Made by a program: the position numbers and the translations under genes. Source: Actinacidiphila sp965342175 (lineage in GTDB: Bacteria > Actinomycetota > Actinomycetes > Streptomycetales > Streptomycetaceae). From it: DNA of 64,000 nucleotides. Under the pieces are notes generated by a model. That model had not been told where the DNA came from and did no database searches. It worked only from the letters and a program-made list of their open reading frames with translations. The DNA is taken from contig NZ_CBDRBL010000012.1 of NCBI RefSeq assembly GCF_965342175.1, positions 1 to 64,000 of the forward strand, in the 5' to 3' direction. This document shows positions 52,577 through 59,662 of the stretch, one piece after another (the stretch's first letter is position 1; each line of letters starts with the position of its first letter).

Positions 52577-53739
52577 GACGGCACGCACGCGGCGAGCAGC
52601 TCGACGAAGCCGATCTCCTCCCGCGCCACGCCGAAGACCTCGGCGCGCCGTACGGTGCGCTCGGCCCAGGCGCGGTGCGGCTTCACCTCGTTCATCTTGT
52701 TGGTGTAGGCCGAGCGCAGCACGCCTCCGCCGCTGCGGTCCTCGTGGAGGATGTCGACGGCGTCGCTCCACTCCTCGTGGCTGACAACGCTGAGCGCGTG
52801 CACGGGCTGGACGTGGGAGGGGTGGATGCAGGTCTTGCCCTGCAGGCCGTTGGTCCGGTCCAGTTCGATCTCGCGCAGCAGTCCGTCCATGTCCCGCTGG
52901 ATGAGGGCGTCGCGCAGGTCGACGGCCTCGGGGACGAAGGGGCTCTGCCGCAGCAGTGGCTTGAACATGCGCTCGGAGTGCTTGAAGTACTCCCAGACCG
53001 GTCCGGTGATGGTGAAGCCGGTGCCGTCGGCGCGCCCGAGGACGTTGACGACGTCGGCGATGACCGAGGCGACGATGCGGACGTCGTAGGCCGTCATGTC
53101 GGGTGAGCGGCGCAGCCCGTAGGCGGAGCAGAAGTCGGTGACGCCGAGCCGCAGCGCGAGGACGCGGTCGCGGTACTTGTCGACGGTGCGGGAGATGCCG
53201 TACAGGGTCTCGGTGCGGGTCTCGAGGTGGAGCAGCTGCGGGGACTCCAGGACCGGCATCGCGAACAGCCGCTGCCCGCAGTCCGCCTCGGCGGCGGCGA
53301 GGGCCTCCAGGAAGGGGACCCCGGACTCCTCGGTGAACTTGGGGAGCACGAACCCGGAGAGCAGGGAGGCGGCGGCGCCGAGCCGGCGCACGAGGTCGGT
53401 GATCTGCTCGGGGGTGCGGACGCGTATGAAGAGCAGCGGGGGGTCACCGTCCTGGAGCCGGTGGGAGAGTTCGCCGAGCTGGCGGACGAGGTTCTCCTCC
53501 CCGGCCTCGACCTCGCGGTCGTCGATGGAGTCCTCCAGGCAGAGCACCATCGACACGACGCCGCGCGCGCCCTGCTTGAGCACGTCGTCGGCGAGCCTCG
53601 GCCGGGTGGCCGGGCAGTAGAGGGTGGCGCCGAGCGCGACGGCCAGCGTGGCGGCAGGTGAGGCCGCCGAGAACTCGGCGGGCTCCCGGTGGAAGAGCTC
53701 GTTCCGTACGTCGGGTGCGAGGTGCCCGAAGTGGCGCAT
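52573..53739 (-). CDS. HpcH/HpaI aldolase (citrate-lyase beta-like) of the Ter module
   Basis: A 388-residue TIM-barrel C-C lyase from ATG 53739. Family features are TLYCPATRPRLADDVLKQGARGVVSMVLCLEDSIDD, PLLFIRVRTPEQI (Arg for CoA or acid binding), LPKFTEESGVPFLEAL, FAMPVLESPQLLHL (metal Glu), LRLGVTDFCSAYGLRR and GKTCIHPSHV. It is the first gene of a three-gene coupled set (4-base ATGA overlap with the next). In Ter modules this enzyme is predicted to condense or cleave a keto-acid on the metabolite. It is divergent from a TerD gene. Confidence 0.87.
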   Translation of the reverse strand: MRHFGHLAPDVRNELFHREPAEFSAASPAATLAVALGATLYCPATRPRLADDVLKQGARGVVSMVLCLEDSIDDREVEAGEENLVRQLGELSHRLQDGDPPLLFIRVRTPEQITDLVRRLGAAASLLSGFVLPKFTEESGVPFLEALAAAEADCGQRLFAMPVLESPQLLHLETRTETLYGISRTVDKYRDRVLALRLGVTDFCSAYGLRRSPDMTAYDVRIVASVIADVVNVLGRADGTGFTITGPVWEYFKHSERMFKPLLRQSPFVPEAVDLRDALIQRDMDGLLREIELDRTNGLQGKTCIHPSHVQPVHALSVVSHEEWSDAVDILHEDRSGGGVLRSAYTNKMNEVKPHRAWAERTVRRAEVFGVAREEIGFVELLAACVPS

Positions 53740-53962
53740 GCGTCCCCCGTGGCTGTTGGTGGAAAGGTGGGAAGCGTCCCCCGACGCCGTGGCCGATTAT
53801 CGTACGTGCGGGGTCGCGCGGACGTTCCCGGCGTACGTGAAAATCAGGTAACCGCTTCCGGTCCGGCGTGTGACCGCCGGTCCGCCGTGCCGCTCCCGCA
53901 CGGCCCGCCCACCGCAGCCCCCGCGTTGTGGGCACGGGCGTCGGGAGGGCAGGATTACGCGC

Positions 53963-54877
53963 ATGACGCAGGCGATGGTGAAGGGCTCCAACATCCCGGT
54001 GACGGCTTCGGGCGTGCGGGCGGTGCTCCGCTGGAGCCCGGGGGCGGGTGTGCCGGACGTCGACGCCTCGGCGCTGCTGCTGGGCGCGGACGACCGCGTG
54101 CGCTCGGACGAGGACTTCGTCTTCTACAACCAGCCGCGGCACCCCGGGGGCGCCGCCCGGCACCTGCCCAAGCGCAGCGAACCAGCCGGGCTGACGGACG
54201 CCGTCGAGGTGGACCTCACCGCTCTCGACGAGGGCGTGGAACGGGTGGTCGTCGCGGCCTCCTCGGACGGCGGCCCCTTCGCCCTGGTCTCCGACCTGAC
54301 GGTGCTGCTCTACGACACGGCCGCGGAGCCCGAGGGGGAGCCCTTGGCGCTCTTCCACGTCGTCCCGGACACCGGCGACGAGTCCGCGCTGATCTGCGGC
54401 GAGCTGTACCGCAGGGCGGGCGGCTGGAAGTTCCGCGCGCTGGGACAGGGCTACGCCTCGGGGCTGGAGGCGCTGGCCACCGAGTTCGGCGTCACCGTGG
54501 AGGAGGGCGACCTCGACGAGGCGCCTCCGCAGCGAACGGAGGACGAGTCGGCCCCGCCCCCGCAGCCCGTGCCGCCGACCGTCCTGGCCGCCGAGCCGGA
54601 CGAGTACACCCTGCAGGCCCCGGCGCCGGTGCCGCCGCAGCCCGCCGCGCCGCCCGCCTACGGCTACCCGCAGGAGCCGCAGCCCACCGTGGCCGCCCCC
54701 GCCTACGGCTACCCGCAGGAGCCGCAGCCCACCGTGGCCGCCCCGGCCCCGGCTCCCGCCCCCGCGTACGGCTACCCGCACGAGCAGCCGGCCCCCGCCT
54801 ACGGCTACGGCTACCCGCAGCCGGTGCAGGCGTTCCGGCTGCCGCCGATGGGCCCGCAGTTCCAGGAAGGCCGCTGA
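53963..54877 (+). CDS. TerD-domain protein with Pro/Tyr-rich tail
   Basis: A 304-residue cytoplasmic protein started at ATG 53963 after GGGAGGGCAGG. The N-terminal TerD domain (about 1-190) has DVDASALLLGADDRVRSDEDFVFYNQPRHP and ICGELYRRAGGWKFRALGQGYASGL, including the acidic calcium-binding residues. The tail (about 205-304) is disordered with repeats of AYGYPQEPQPTVAAP and GYGYPQ. Such tails may self-associate. It is divergent from the HpcH-like gene, and the shared region should hold both promoters. It belongs to the tellurite/stress Ter system. Confidence 0.88.
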   Translation: MTQAMVKGSNIPVTASGVRAVLRWSPGAGVPDVDASALLLGADDRVRSDEDFVFYNQPRHPGGAARHLPKRSEPAGLTDAVEVDLTALDEGVERVVVAASSDGGPFALVSDLTVLLYDTAAEPEGEPLALFHVVPDTGDESALICGELYRRAGGWKFRALGQGYASGLEALATEFGVTVEEGDLDEAPPQRTEDESAPPPQPVPPTVLAAEPDEYTLQAPAPVPPQPAAPPAYGYPQEPQPTVAAPAYGYPQEPQPTVAAPAPAPAPAYGYPHEQPAPAYGYGYPQPVQAFRLPPMGPQFQEGR

Positions 54878-54904
54878 GCCTGCCCGACGGGGGCCGCGCG
54901 CTCC

Positions 54905-55636
54905 TCAGGCCTTGGTCTTGTAGCCGCGGCCCCACTGCAGGCCCCAGCCGTAGAGCCGGTCGATCTCGGCCTGGAAGCCGTAGACGTACTTCACCTCGCG
55001 GCGCACGGTCAGGTCGCCCTTCTTGTTCTCGATGAGCACCACGGCACAGGAGCGGGCCTGCGGCTCGCGCTCGTCGAGCAGGATCTCGATCCGCGGGCCG
55101 GAACTGGGGAAGATCTCCACCTTGGCGTGGGTCCGATCAAAGGCGGGCGTGCCGTCGTAGATGTAGACGAAGACGAGCATGCGCTTGAACTCGTCGTGCT
55201 TGTCGAGGTTGATGTAGAGCGTCTCGCCGGATGAGCCGCCGAAGCGGTCGTCCCCGGTCATCTGGATGTACGGCGGGGCGTCGAGGTCGCCGAGGAAGCC
55301 GCCGAGCGGCTGGACGACCCCCTTGGTGCCGTCGGCGAGCTCGTACATGCACGCCAGGTCGAGGTCGACGTTGACCATGGCGGGGCCGGCGGCCTGCACC
55401 GGCTCGGGCCTGAAGAACTGTGTCTGGCGGCTGAGCCAGGAGCCTCTGCGCTGGTTCCAGCCGCCGGTGTCGGAGGTGCGCATCTGCCAGGACAGGTTGA
55501 TGCGCAGATTGCCGGCGGCCGCGCCCTGCTTGGACAGGGAGACGGCCTGGTGCCGCCTGGTGAGCTCGATGGTGTGCGCGTTCGCCACGTCGAACTGCGC
55601 GTTGAAGCCGCCGCTCGGCCGCAGGAAGTTCCACAT
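54905..55636 (-). CDS. TerA-like tellurium resistance protein
   Basis: A 243-residue protein from ATG 55636. It has the TerD-superfamily beta-sandwich in the TerA arrangement: VNVDLDLACMYELADGTKGVVQPLGG, APPYIQMTGDDRFGGSSGETLYINLDKHDEFKRMLVFVYIYDGTPAF, and the C-terminal RREVKYVYGFQAEIDRLYGWGLQWGRG. The acidic clusters (DLD, GDDR, DKHD) can bind calcium. The N-terminal basic part (QRRGSWLSRQ) is specific. It converges on the Pro/Tyr-tailed TerD gene, 27 bases apart. Confidence 0.85.
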   Translation of the reverse strand: MWNFLRPSGGFNAQFDVANAHTIELTRRHQAVSLSKQGAAAGNLRINLSWQMRTSDTGGWNQRRGSWLSRQTQFFRPEPVQAAGPAMVNVDLDLACMYELADGTKGVVQPLGGFLGDLDAPPYIQMTGDDRFGGSSGETLYINLDKHDEFKRMLVFVYIYDGTPAFDRTHAKVEIFPSSGPRIEILLDEREPQARSCAVVLIENKKGDLTVRREVKYVYGFQAEIDRLYGWGLQWGRGYKTKA

Positions 55637-55659
55637 GTCCGTCCGTCCCCTGCACGCGG

Positions 55660-55690
55660 GCCGCCCCCCGCCGGGTGGGCGGGGGGCGGC
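55660..55690 (-). terminator. Terminator between DUF475 and TerA-like genes
   Basis: GCCGCCCCCCGCC (55660-55672) and GGCGGGGGGCGGC (55678-55690) form a perfect 13-bp stem with a GGGTG loop. It lies 28 bases after the DUF475 stop and 24 bases before the TerA-like start codon, all on the minus strand. It likely separates two transcripts. Confidence 0.8.
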
Positions 55691-55717
55691 GTACCGGTTG
55701 TCCTGACGAGACAGGGC

Positions 55718-56860
55718 TCAGACCCCGCTCGTCACCTCCGCTTTGTCGTCCCGCTGCTCGGAGCTTTCCCCGAGACGGCGGTTTCGCACCACCGAGGACC
55801 AGTAGGAGGCGCCGATCAGGACGACGCCGACGAGGCCGGTGATGACCTCGTTGATCTCGAACTTGATGGTGACCAGGAGGATGACCGCCAGCGCGCCGAT
55901 CGCGTAGTGCGCGCCGTGCTCCAGGTAGACGTAGTCGTCCAGGGTGCCCTTGCGGACCAGGAAGACGGTGAGCGACCGGATGTACATCGCACCGATGCCC
56001 AGGCCGAGGGCGATGATGAAGATGTCGTTGGAGATCGCGAACGCGCCGATGACGCCGTCGAAGGAGAACGACGCGTCGATGACCTCGAGGTAGAGGAAGA
56101 GGAAGAACGCCGCCTTGCCCGCCAGGCCGACGGCCGAGGATCCGCTGCCTGCCGGCTTGCCGCCCGCGCTCAGCTCGTCGAGTTCCTCGTCGGCCTCCTC
56201 CGACTCGTCCTCCAGCCGGTCCTCGAAGTAGCTCGAGATACCGCCGACGATGAGGTAGGTCAGGAGGCCGCCGATGCCGGCGAGCAGCACCGTGGAGGAC
56301 TTGTCGCCACCGCCGTGCGAGACGTCGGTGGCCAGGGTGGTGGCGGTGATCAGCAGGGCGACGAGGGCGACGACCACGGAGAGCGTGTCGAGCTTGCCGA
56401 GCTTGGCCAGCGGCTTCTCCAGCCAGGCGAGCCACTTGTGCTCACGCTCCTCGAAGATGAAGTCGAGGAAGATCATCAGCAGGAACATCCCGCCGAAGGC
56501 GGCGATCGACGGGTGCGCGGAGGTGACGAGGTGCTCGTACTTCTCCTTGTCGTTGATCGCCAGGTTGACGGCCTCGATGGGCCCGAGTTTCGCCGTGATC
56601 GACACGATGATGATCGGGAAGACGAGGCGCATGCCGAAGACGGCGATCAGAATGCCGACGGTGAGGAAGATCTTCTGCCAGAAGGCGTTCATCTTCCGCA
56701 GGATGCCCGCGTTGATCACCGCGTTGTCGAAGGAGAGCGAGATCTCCAGCACCGACAGGATGGCCACGAGGGCAAACCCCTTGGCACCCCACAGGAAACC
56801 GGCGAGGGCCAGGCCGGCGGCGGTGACGCCGAACGACCACCCGAAAGTTCGGAGGAGCAC
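55718..56860 (-). CDS. DUF475 / TerC-like membrane protein
   Basis: A 380-residue membrane protein, nine or so helices. GTG 56860 is preferred (VLLRTFGWSFGVTAAGLALAGFLWG); an in-frame TTG at 56896 would overlap the terD stop. TerC-like metal motifs EISLSFDNAVINAGIL (about 40-55) and EVIDASFSFDGVIGAFAISNDIF (about 240-262) each carry acidic and FD residues within helices. A charged cytoplasmic loop (EDRLEDESEEADEELDEL) lies between. It probably exports or binds a divalent ion such as Mn or Ca and works with the adjacent TerD proteins, 16 bases upstream. Confidence 0.9.
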   Translation of the reverse strand: MLLRTFGWSFGVTAAGLALAGFLWGAKGFALVAILSVLEISLSFDNAVINAGILRKMNAFWQKIFLTVGILIAVFGMRLVFPIIIVSITAKLGPIEAVNLAINDKEKYEHLVTSAHPSIAAFGGMFLLMIFLDFIFEEREHKWLAWLEKPLAKLGKLDTLSVVVALVALLITATTLATDVSHGGGDKSSTVLLAGIGGLLTYLIVGGISSYFEDRLEDESEEADEELDELSAGGKPAGSGSSAVGLAGKAAFFLFLYLEVIDASFSFDGVIGAFAISNDIFIIALGLGIGAMYIRSLTVFLVRKGTLDDYVYLEHGAHYAIGALAVILLVTIKFEINEVITGLVGVVLIGASYWSSVVRNRRLGESSEQRDDKAEVTSGV

Positions 56861-56876
56861 TGGATATCCAATCCCT

Positions 56877-57452
56877 TTACGAAACGTTGACCCCAAAGTC
56901 TAGGGCGATGCCCCGGAGCCCTGATGCATACCCCTGGCCAACGGCTCGGAACTTCCATTCACCGCCGTAACGGTACAACTCCCCGAAGATCATCGCCGTT
57001 TCGCCGGAGGCGTCCTCGGAGAGGTCGTAGCGCGCCAGCTCGCTCTGGTCGGCCTGGTTGACCACCCGGATGAAAGCGTTGCTGACCTGCCCGAAGGTCT
57101 GGCCGCGGACATCGGCGTCGTGGATCGACACCGGGAACACGATCTTGTCGACCCGCTCGGGCACGGCGGTCAGGTCCACCAGCAGGACCTCGTCGTCGCC
57201 ATCGCCGTCACCGGTCAGGTTGTCGCCGGTGTGCTCGACCGAGCCCTCCGGGCTCTTGAGGTTGTTGTAGAAGACGAAGTACTCGTCGCCGAGCACCCGG
57301 CCCGAGGCGCACAGCAGCGCGCTGGCGTCCAGGTCGAAGGGCGCTCCGGTGGTGGAGCGCGCGTCCCAGCCGAGACCGATCAGCACGTTGGTCAGGTTGG
57401 GTGCGGCCTTGGTGAGAGAGACGTTGCCCCCCTTGGCGAGCGTCACGCCCAT
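56877..57452 (-). CDS. terD: TerD family protein
   Basis: A 191-residue cytoplasmic calcium-binding beta-sandwich protein. Hallmarks are MGVTLAKGGNVSLTKAAPNLTNVLIGLGWDAR, FDLDASALLC, GDEYFVFYNNLKSPEGSVEHTGDNLTGDGDGDDE and FGELYRYGGEWKFRAVGQGYASGL. The acidic residues (DLDAS, GDGDGDDE) are typical calcium ligands. It lies between a second, very similar TerD (57516-58091) and the DUF475 gene, in one transcription direction. TerD proteins support tellurite, oxidative and phage-related stress tolerance. Confidence 0.95.
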   Translation of the reverse strand: MGVTLAKGGNVSLTKAAPNLTNVLIGLGWDARSTTGAPFDLDASALLCASGRVLGDEYFVFYNNLKSPEGSVEHTGDNLTGDGDGDDEVLLVDLTAVPERVDKIVFPVSIHDADVRGQTFGQVSNAFIRVVNQADQSELARYDLSEDASGETAMIFGELYRYGGEWKFRAVGQGYASGLRGIALDFGVNVS

Positions 57453-57470
57453 GCTGTACTCCTCCTCCGC

Positions 57471-57509
57471 GGGGGCTCGCGGCCCGCAGGACGCGGACCG
57501 CGAGGCCCC
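57471..57509 (-). terminator. Hairpin between the two terD genes
   Basis: GGGGGCTCGCGG (57471-57482) pairs with CCGCGAGGCCCC (57498-57509) with one mismatch and a 15-base loop. It lies seven bases after the stop of the upstream terD and 18 bases before the start of the next, so it may act as a partial terminator or mRNA stabiliser. Confidence 0.5.
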
Positions 57510-57515
57510 GGCGAA

Positions 57516-58091
57516 TCAGACGTTGACGCCGAAGTCCTGCGCGATGCCGCGCAGGCCGGACGCATAACCCTGGCCGATGGCCCGGAACTTCCACTCGGCA
57601 CCGTGGCGGTACAGCTCCCCGAAGACCATCGCCGTCTCGGTCGAGGCGTCCTCCGTGAGGTCGTACCGGGCGAGCTCCCTGCCGTCGGCCTGGTTGACCA
57701 CCCGGATGAACGCGTTGCGGACCTGGCCGAACGACTGCTGACGGGTCTCGGCGTCGTAGATCGACACCGGGAAGACGATCTTGGCGACCTCGGTCGGCAC
57801 CCCTGCCAGGTCCACCTTGATCTGCTCGTCGTCGCCCTCGCCCTCACCCGTGATGTTGTCACCGGTGTGCTCCACGGAGCCGTCGGGGCTCCTGAGGTTG
57901 TTGAAGAAGACGAAGTGCTGGTCGGAGAGGACCTTGCCCTCGGCGCCCGTGAGCAGGGCGCTGGCGTCGAGGTCGAAGTCCACGCCCGTGGTGGTGCGGG
58001 CGTCCCACCCGAGGCCGACGACGACGGCCGTGAGGTTGGGGGCCTCCTTCGTCAGCGATACGTTGCCACCCTTGCTGAGGCTGACTCCCAC
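57516..58091 (-). CDS. terD: TerD family protein
   Basis: A 191-residue paralogue of the neighbouring TerD, with the same blocks (GVSLSKGGNVSLTKEAPNLTAVVVGLGWDAR, FDLDASALL, FVFFNNLRSPDGSVEHTGDNITGEGEGDDE, FGELYRHGAEWKFRAIGQGYASGL). GTG 58091 is used because GGGAGG sits just upstream and it gives the same length as the paralogue; a start at 58103 would be four residues longer. The gene order terD-terD-DUF475 reflects a tandem duplication. It is the first gene of this Ter transcription unit. Confidence 0.95.
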   Translation of the reverse strand: MGVSLSKGGNVSLTKEAPNLTAVVVGLGWDARTTTGVDFDLDASALLTGAEGKVLSDQHFVFFNNLRSPDGSVEHTGDNITGEGEGDDEQIKVDLAGVPTEVAKIVFPVSIYDAETRQQSFGQVRNAFIRVVNQADGRELARYDLTEDASTETAMVFGELYRHGAEWKFRAIGQGYASGLRGIAQDFGVNV

Positions 58092-58175
58092 GAGTCCTCC
58101 CATGTCGTCGCGTTCTGCTTGTCTCGAGGTCGTATCAGGATCAACGCCCCGAGGCTAGTACCCGGTTCCCCGCGA

Positions 58176-58634
58176 CTACAGGGCTTCGAGCGCCTTGAGG
58201 TACTCGTTCAGGTCACGGGCGTCCGGCAGTCCGTTGACGACGGTCCAGCGGACCACGCCCTTCTCGTCGATGACGAAGGTGCCGCGCAGCGCGCAGCCCT
58301 TGTCCTCGGCGAAGACCCCGTAGGCGCGGGAGACCTCGCCGTGCGGCCAGAAGTCGGACAGCAGCGGGAAGTCCAGGCCCTCCTGGTCGGAGAAGACCCG
58401 CTGGGTGTGCATCGAGTCGGTGGAGACGGCGAGCAGCTGGACCTCGTCGTTCTGGAAGGCCGGCAGTTCGTCGCGGAGCGCGCCCAACTCGTCCGTGCAG
58501 ACCCCGGTGAAGGCGAAGGGGTAGAAGAGCAGCACGACCTTCTTGGCACCCTCGAAGTCGGAAAGCCGCACGGTCCGGCCGTGCTGGTCCCGCAGTTCGA
58601 AGTCCGGGGCCTGGTCGCCGACGGCGAGCGCCAT
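58176..58634 (-). CDS. Peroxiredoxin (AhpE-type, thiol peroxidase)
   Basis: A 152-residue peroxidase, ATG 58634. The peroxidatic cysteine is Cys46 in FYPFAFTGVCTDEL, the PxxxTxxC signature of the family with Thr43. A second cysteine at about 114 (EDKGCALRG) could resolve it. AVSTDSMHTQRVF and FVIDEKGVVRW are typical of the AhpE/BCP type. It reduces hydroperoxides with a thiol donor in the cytoplasm. It lies next to the Ter cluster on the same strand, 84 bases upstream of the first terD gene, possibly part of the same stress response. Confidence 0.92.
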   Translation of the reverse strand: MALAVGDQAPDFELRDQHGRTVRLSDFEGAKKVVLLFYPFAFTGVCTDELGALRDELPAFQNDEVQLLAVSTDSMHTQRVFSDQEGLDFPLLSDFWPHGEVSRAYGVFAEDKGCALRGTFVIDEKGVVRWTVVNGLPDARDLNEYLKALEAL

Positions 58635-58757
58635 GGGGGACACACCTCTCTTGTGGACGGTGACGGAGCCCGCGCCCGGGCCCTGCCGCCAGTCTCGCAC
58701 CGCGGCCCCCGCCGGGGCGCCGCGGCCCACGCCCAACGCATCGCGGTCCCGGCAAAC

Positions 58758-58798
58758 GCACCGCGCCCCCGCGACGCTCGGTCACGGGGGCGCGGTGC
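58758..58798 (-). terminator. Terminator after the DUF3052 gene
   Basis: GCACCGCGCCCCCG (58758-58771) and CGGGGGCGCGGTGC (58785-58798) form a perfect 14-bp stem with a 13-base loop, 15 bases downstream of the minus-strand stop codon at 58814. Confidence 0.8.
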
Positions 58799-58813
58799 GG
58801 CCTGCGGCGCTGC

Positions 58814-59254
58814 TCAGCGCTTGCCGGCTTTCGCCGTCTTGGGGGTCACCAGTCGACTGGCGGTCCAGTCCTTGGAGACGTTGACACTGCTGGTCTGGGC
58901 CAGGCCCGCGGTCTGCGCGGCCTCCCCGATGTCACTCGGCTCGACGTGCCCGTCACGGCCGGTCTTCGGGGTCATGAGCCAGATCTGGGCGCCCTCGTCG
59001 ATGGCGGACGTGGCGTCGACCAGGGCGTCGGTCAGATCGCCGTCATCATCACGGAACCACAGGATGACGCCGTCGGCGACGTCGTCGTACTCCTCGTCCG
59101 CGAGCTCTTCGCCCGTGATCCCCTCAATACCCTCGCGGAGCTCATGGTCGACGTCGTCGTCGTAGCCGAGCTCCTGGACCACCTGTCCGGGCTCAAAACC
59201 AAGCCGGCTCGCCGGGTTGGTTTGCTCCTCCGCGTGGCCCGCGGTCGCGCTCAC
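58814..59254 (-). CDS. DUF3052 family protein
   Basis: A 146-residue acidic soluble protein from GTG 59254, with AGGAGG eight bases upstream. The DUF3052 pattern includes SRLGFEPGQVVQELGYDDDVDHELREGIEG, DDVADGVILWFRDDDGDLTDALVDA, GAQIWLMTPKTGRDGHVEPSDIGEAAQTAGL and a basic tail with RLVTPKTAKAGKR. The family is conserved in actinomycetes and lies next to aceE. The function is unknown. Upstream frame extensions lack a ribosome site. Confidence 0.9.
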   Translation of the reverse strand: MSATAGHAEEQTNPASRLGFEPGQVVQELGYDDDVDHELREGIEGITGEELADEEYDDVADGVILWFRDDDGDLTDALVDATSAIDEGAQIWLMTPKTGRDGHVEPSDIGEAAQTAGLAQTSSVNVSKDWTASRLVTPKTAKAGKR

Positions 59255-59662
59255 GCTCTGCCTCCTGTCATGGGGGTCGTCTTCCCGCTCCAGTGCGGGG
59301 TTATGGGCGGTAGTCCACACGGGCGCGGCGGATCGCGCAAGTACCCAGCCGCCCATCCCGCCCAAACGTTGACGTGTCACCGCAACCCGAACCGTGAGGG
59401 GTGACGTAGCTCACTCCACTATGCCAGGATTTCTACCCAATCGGCGCTGCGGTCGGTCGTACGTCCGACTGGGCGTAGAGTTGCCGTTTGGTCGAACGGC
59501 CACCGGACAGCCACGCGCGAGCCTCAAGAGGGTCTGCAAGAGGGGGGTCTGTCTCACTTAGTGGTGGTTACCACTCGGTAGAGATGACGTATCCCGAACG
59601 CGCGGTACACGATGGAGGCGGCGCGACCCAGCAGAGCAAGACCCTAGAAGCGAAGGAATAGC
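59255..59662. other. Divergent control region of DUF3052 and aceE
   Basis: About 400 bases between the divergent DUF3052 and aceE genes. It contains an inverted repeat operator candidate described separately. A TAGAGT-like element lies near 59475 and a less G/C-rich stretch runs to the GAAGGA ribosome site before aceE. No further gene is visible. Confidence 0.5.
59560..59575 (+). promoter_or_regulatory. Inverted-repeat operator candidate upstream of aceE
   Basis: AGTGGTGGTTACCACT has 6-bp inverted arms around four bases, with the core TGGT-N4-ACCA. TGGT/ACCA arms are typical of FadR-type GntR regulators such as PdhR, which control pyruvate dehydrogenase. The site lies about 90 bases before the aceE start. 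The identity of the regulator is inference. Confidence 0.45.
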
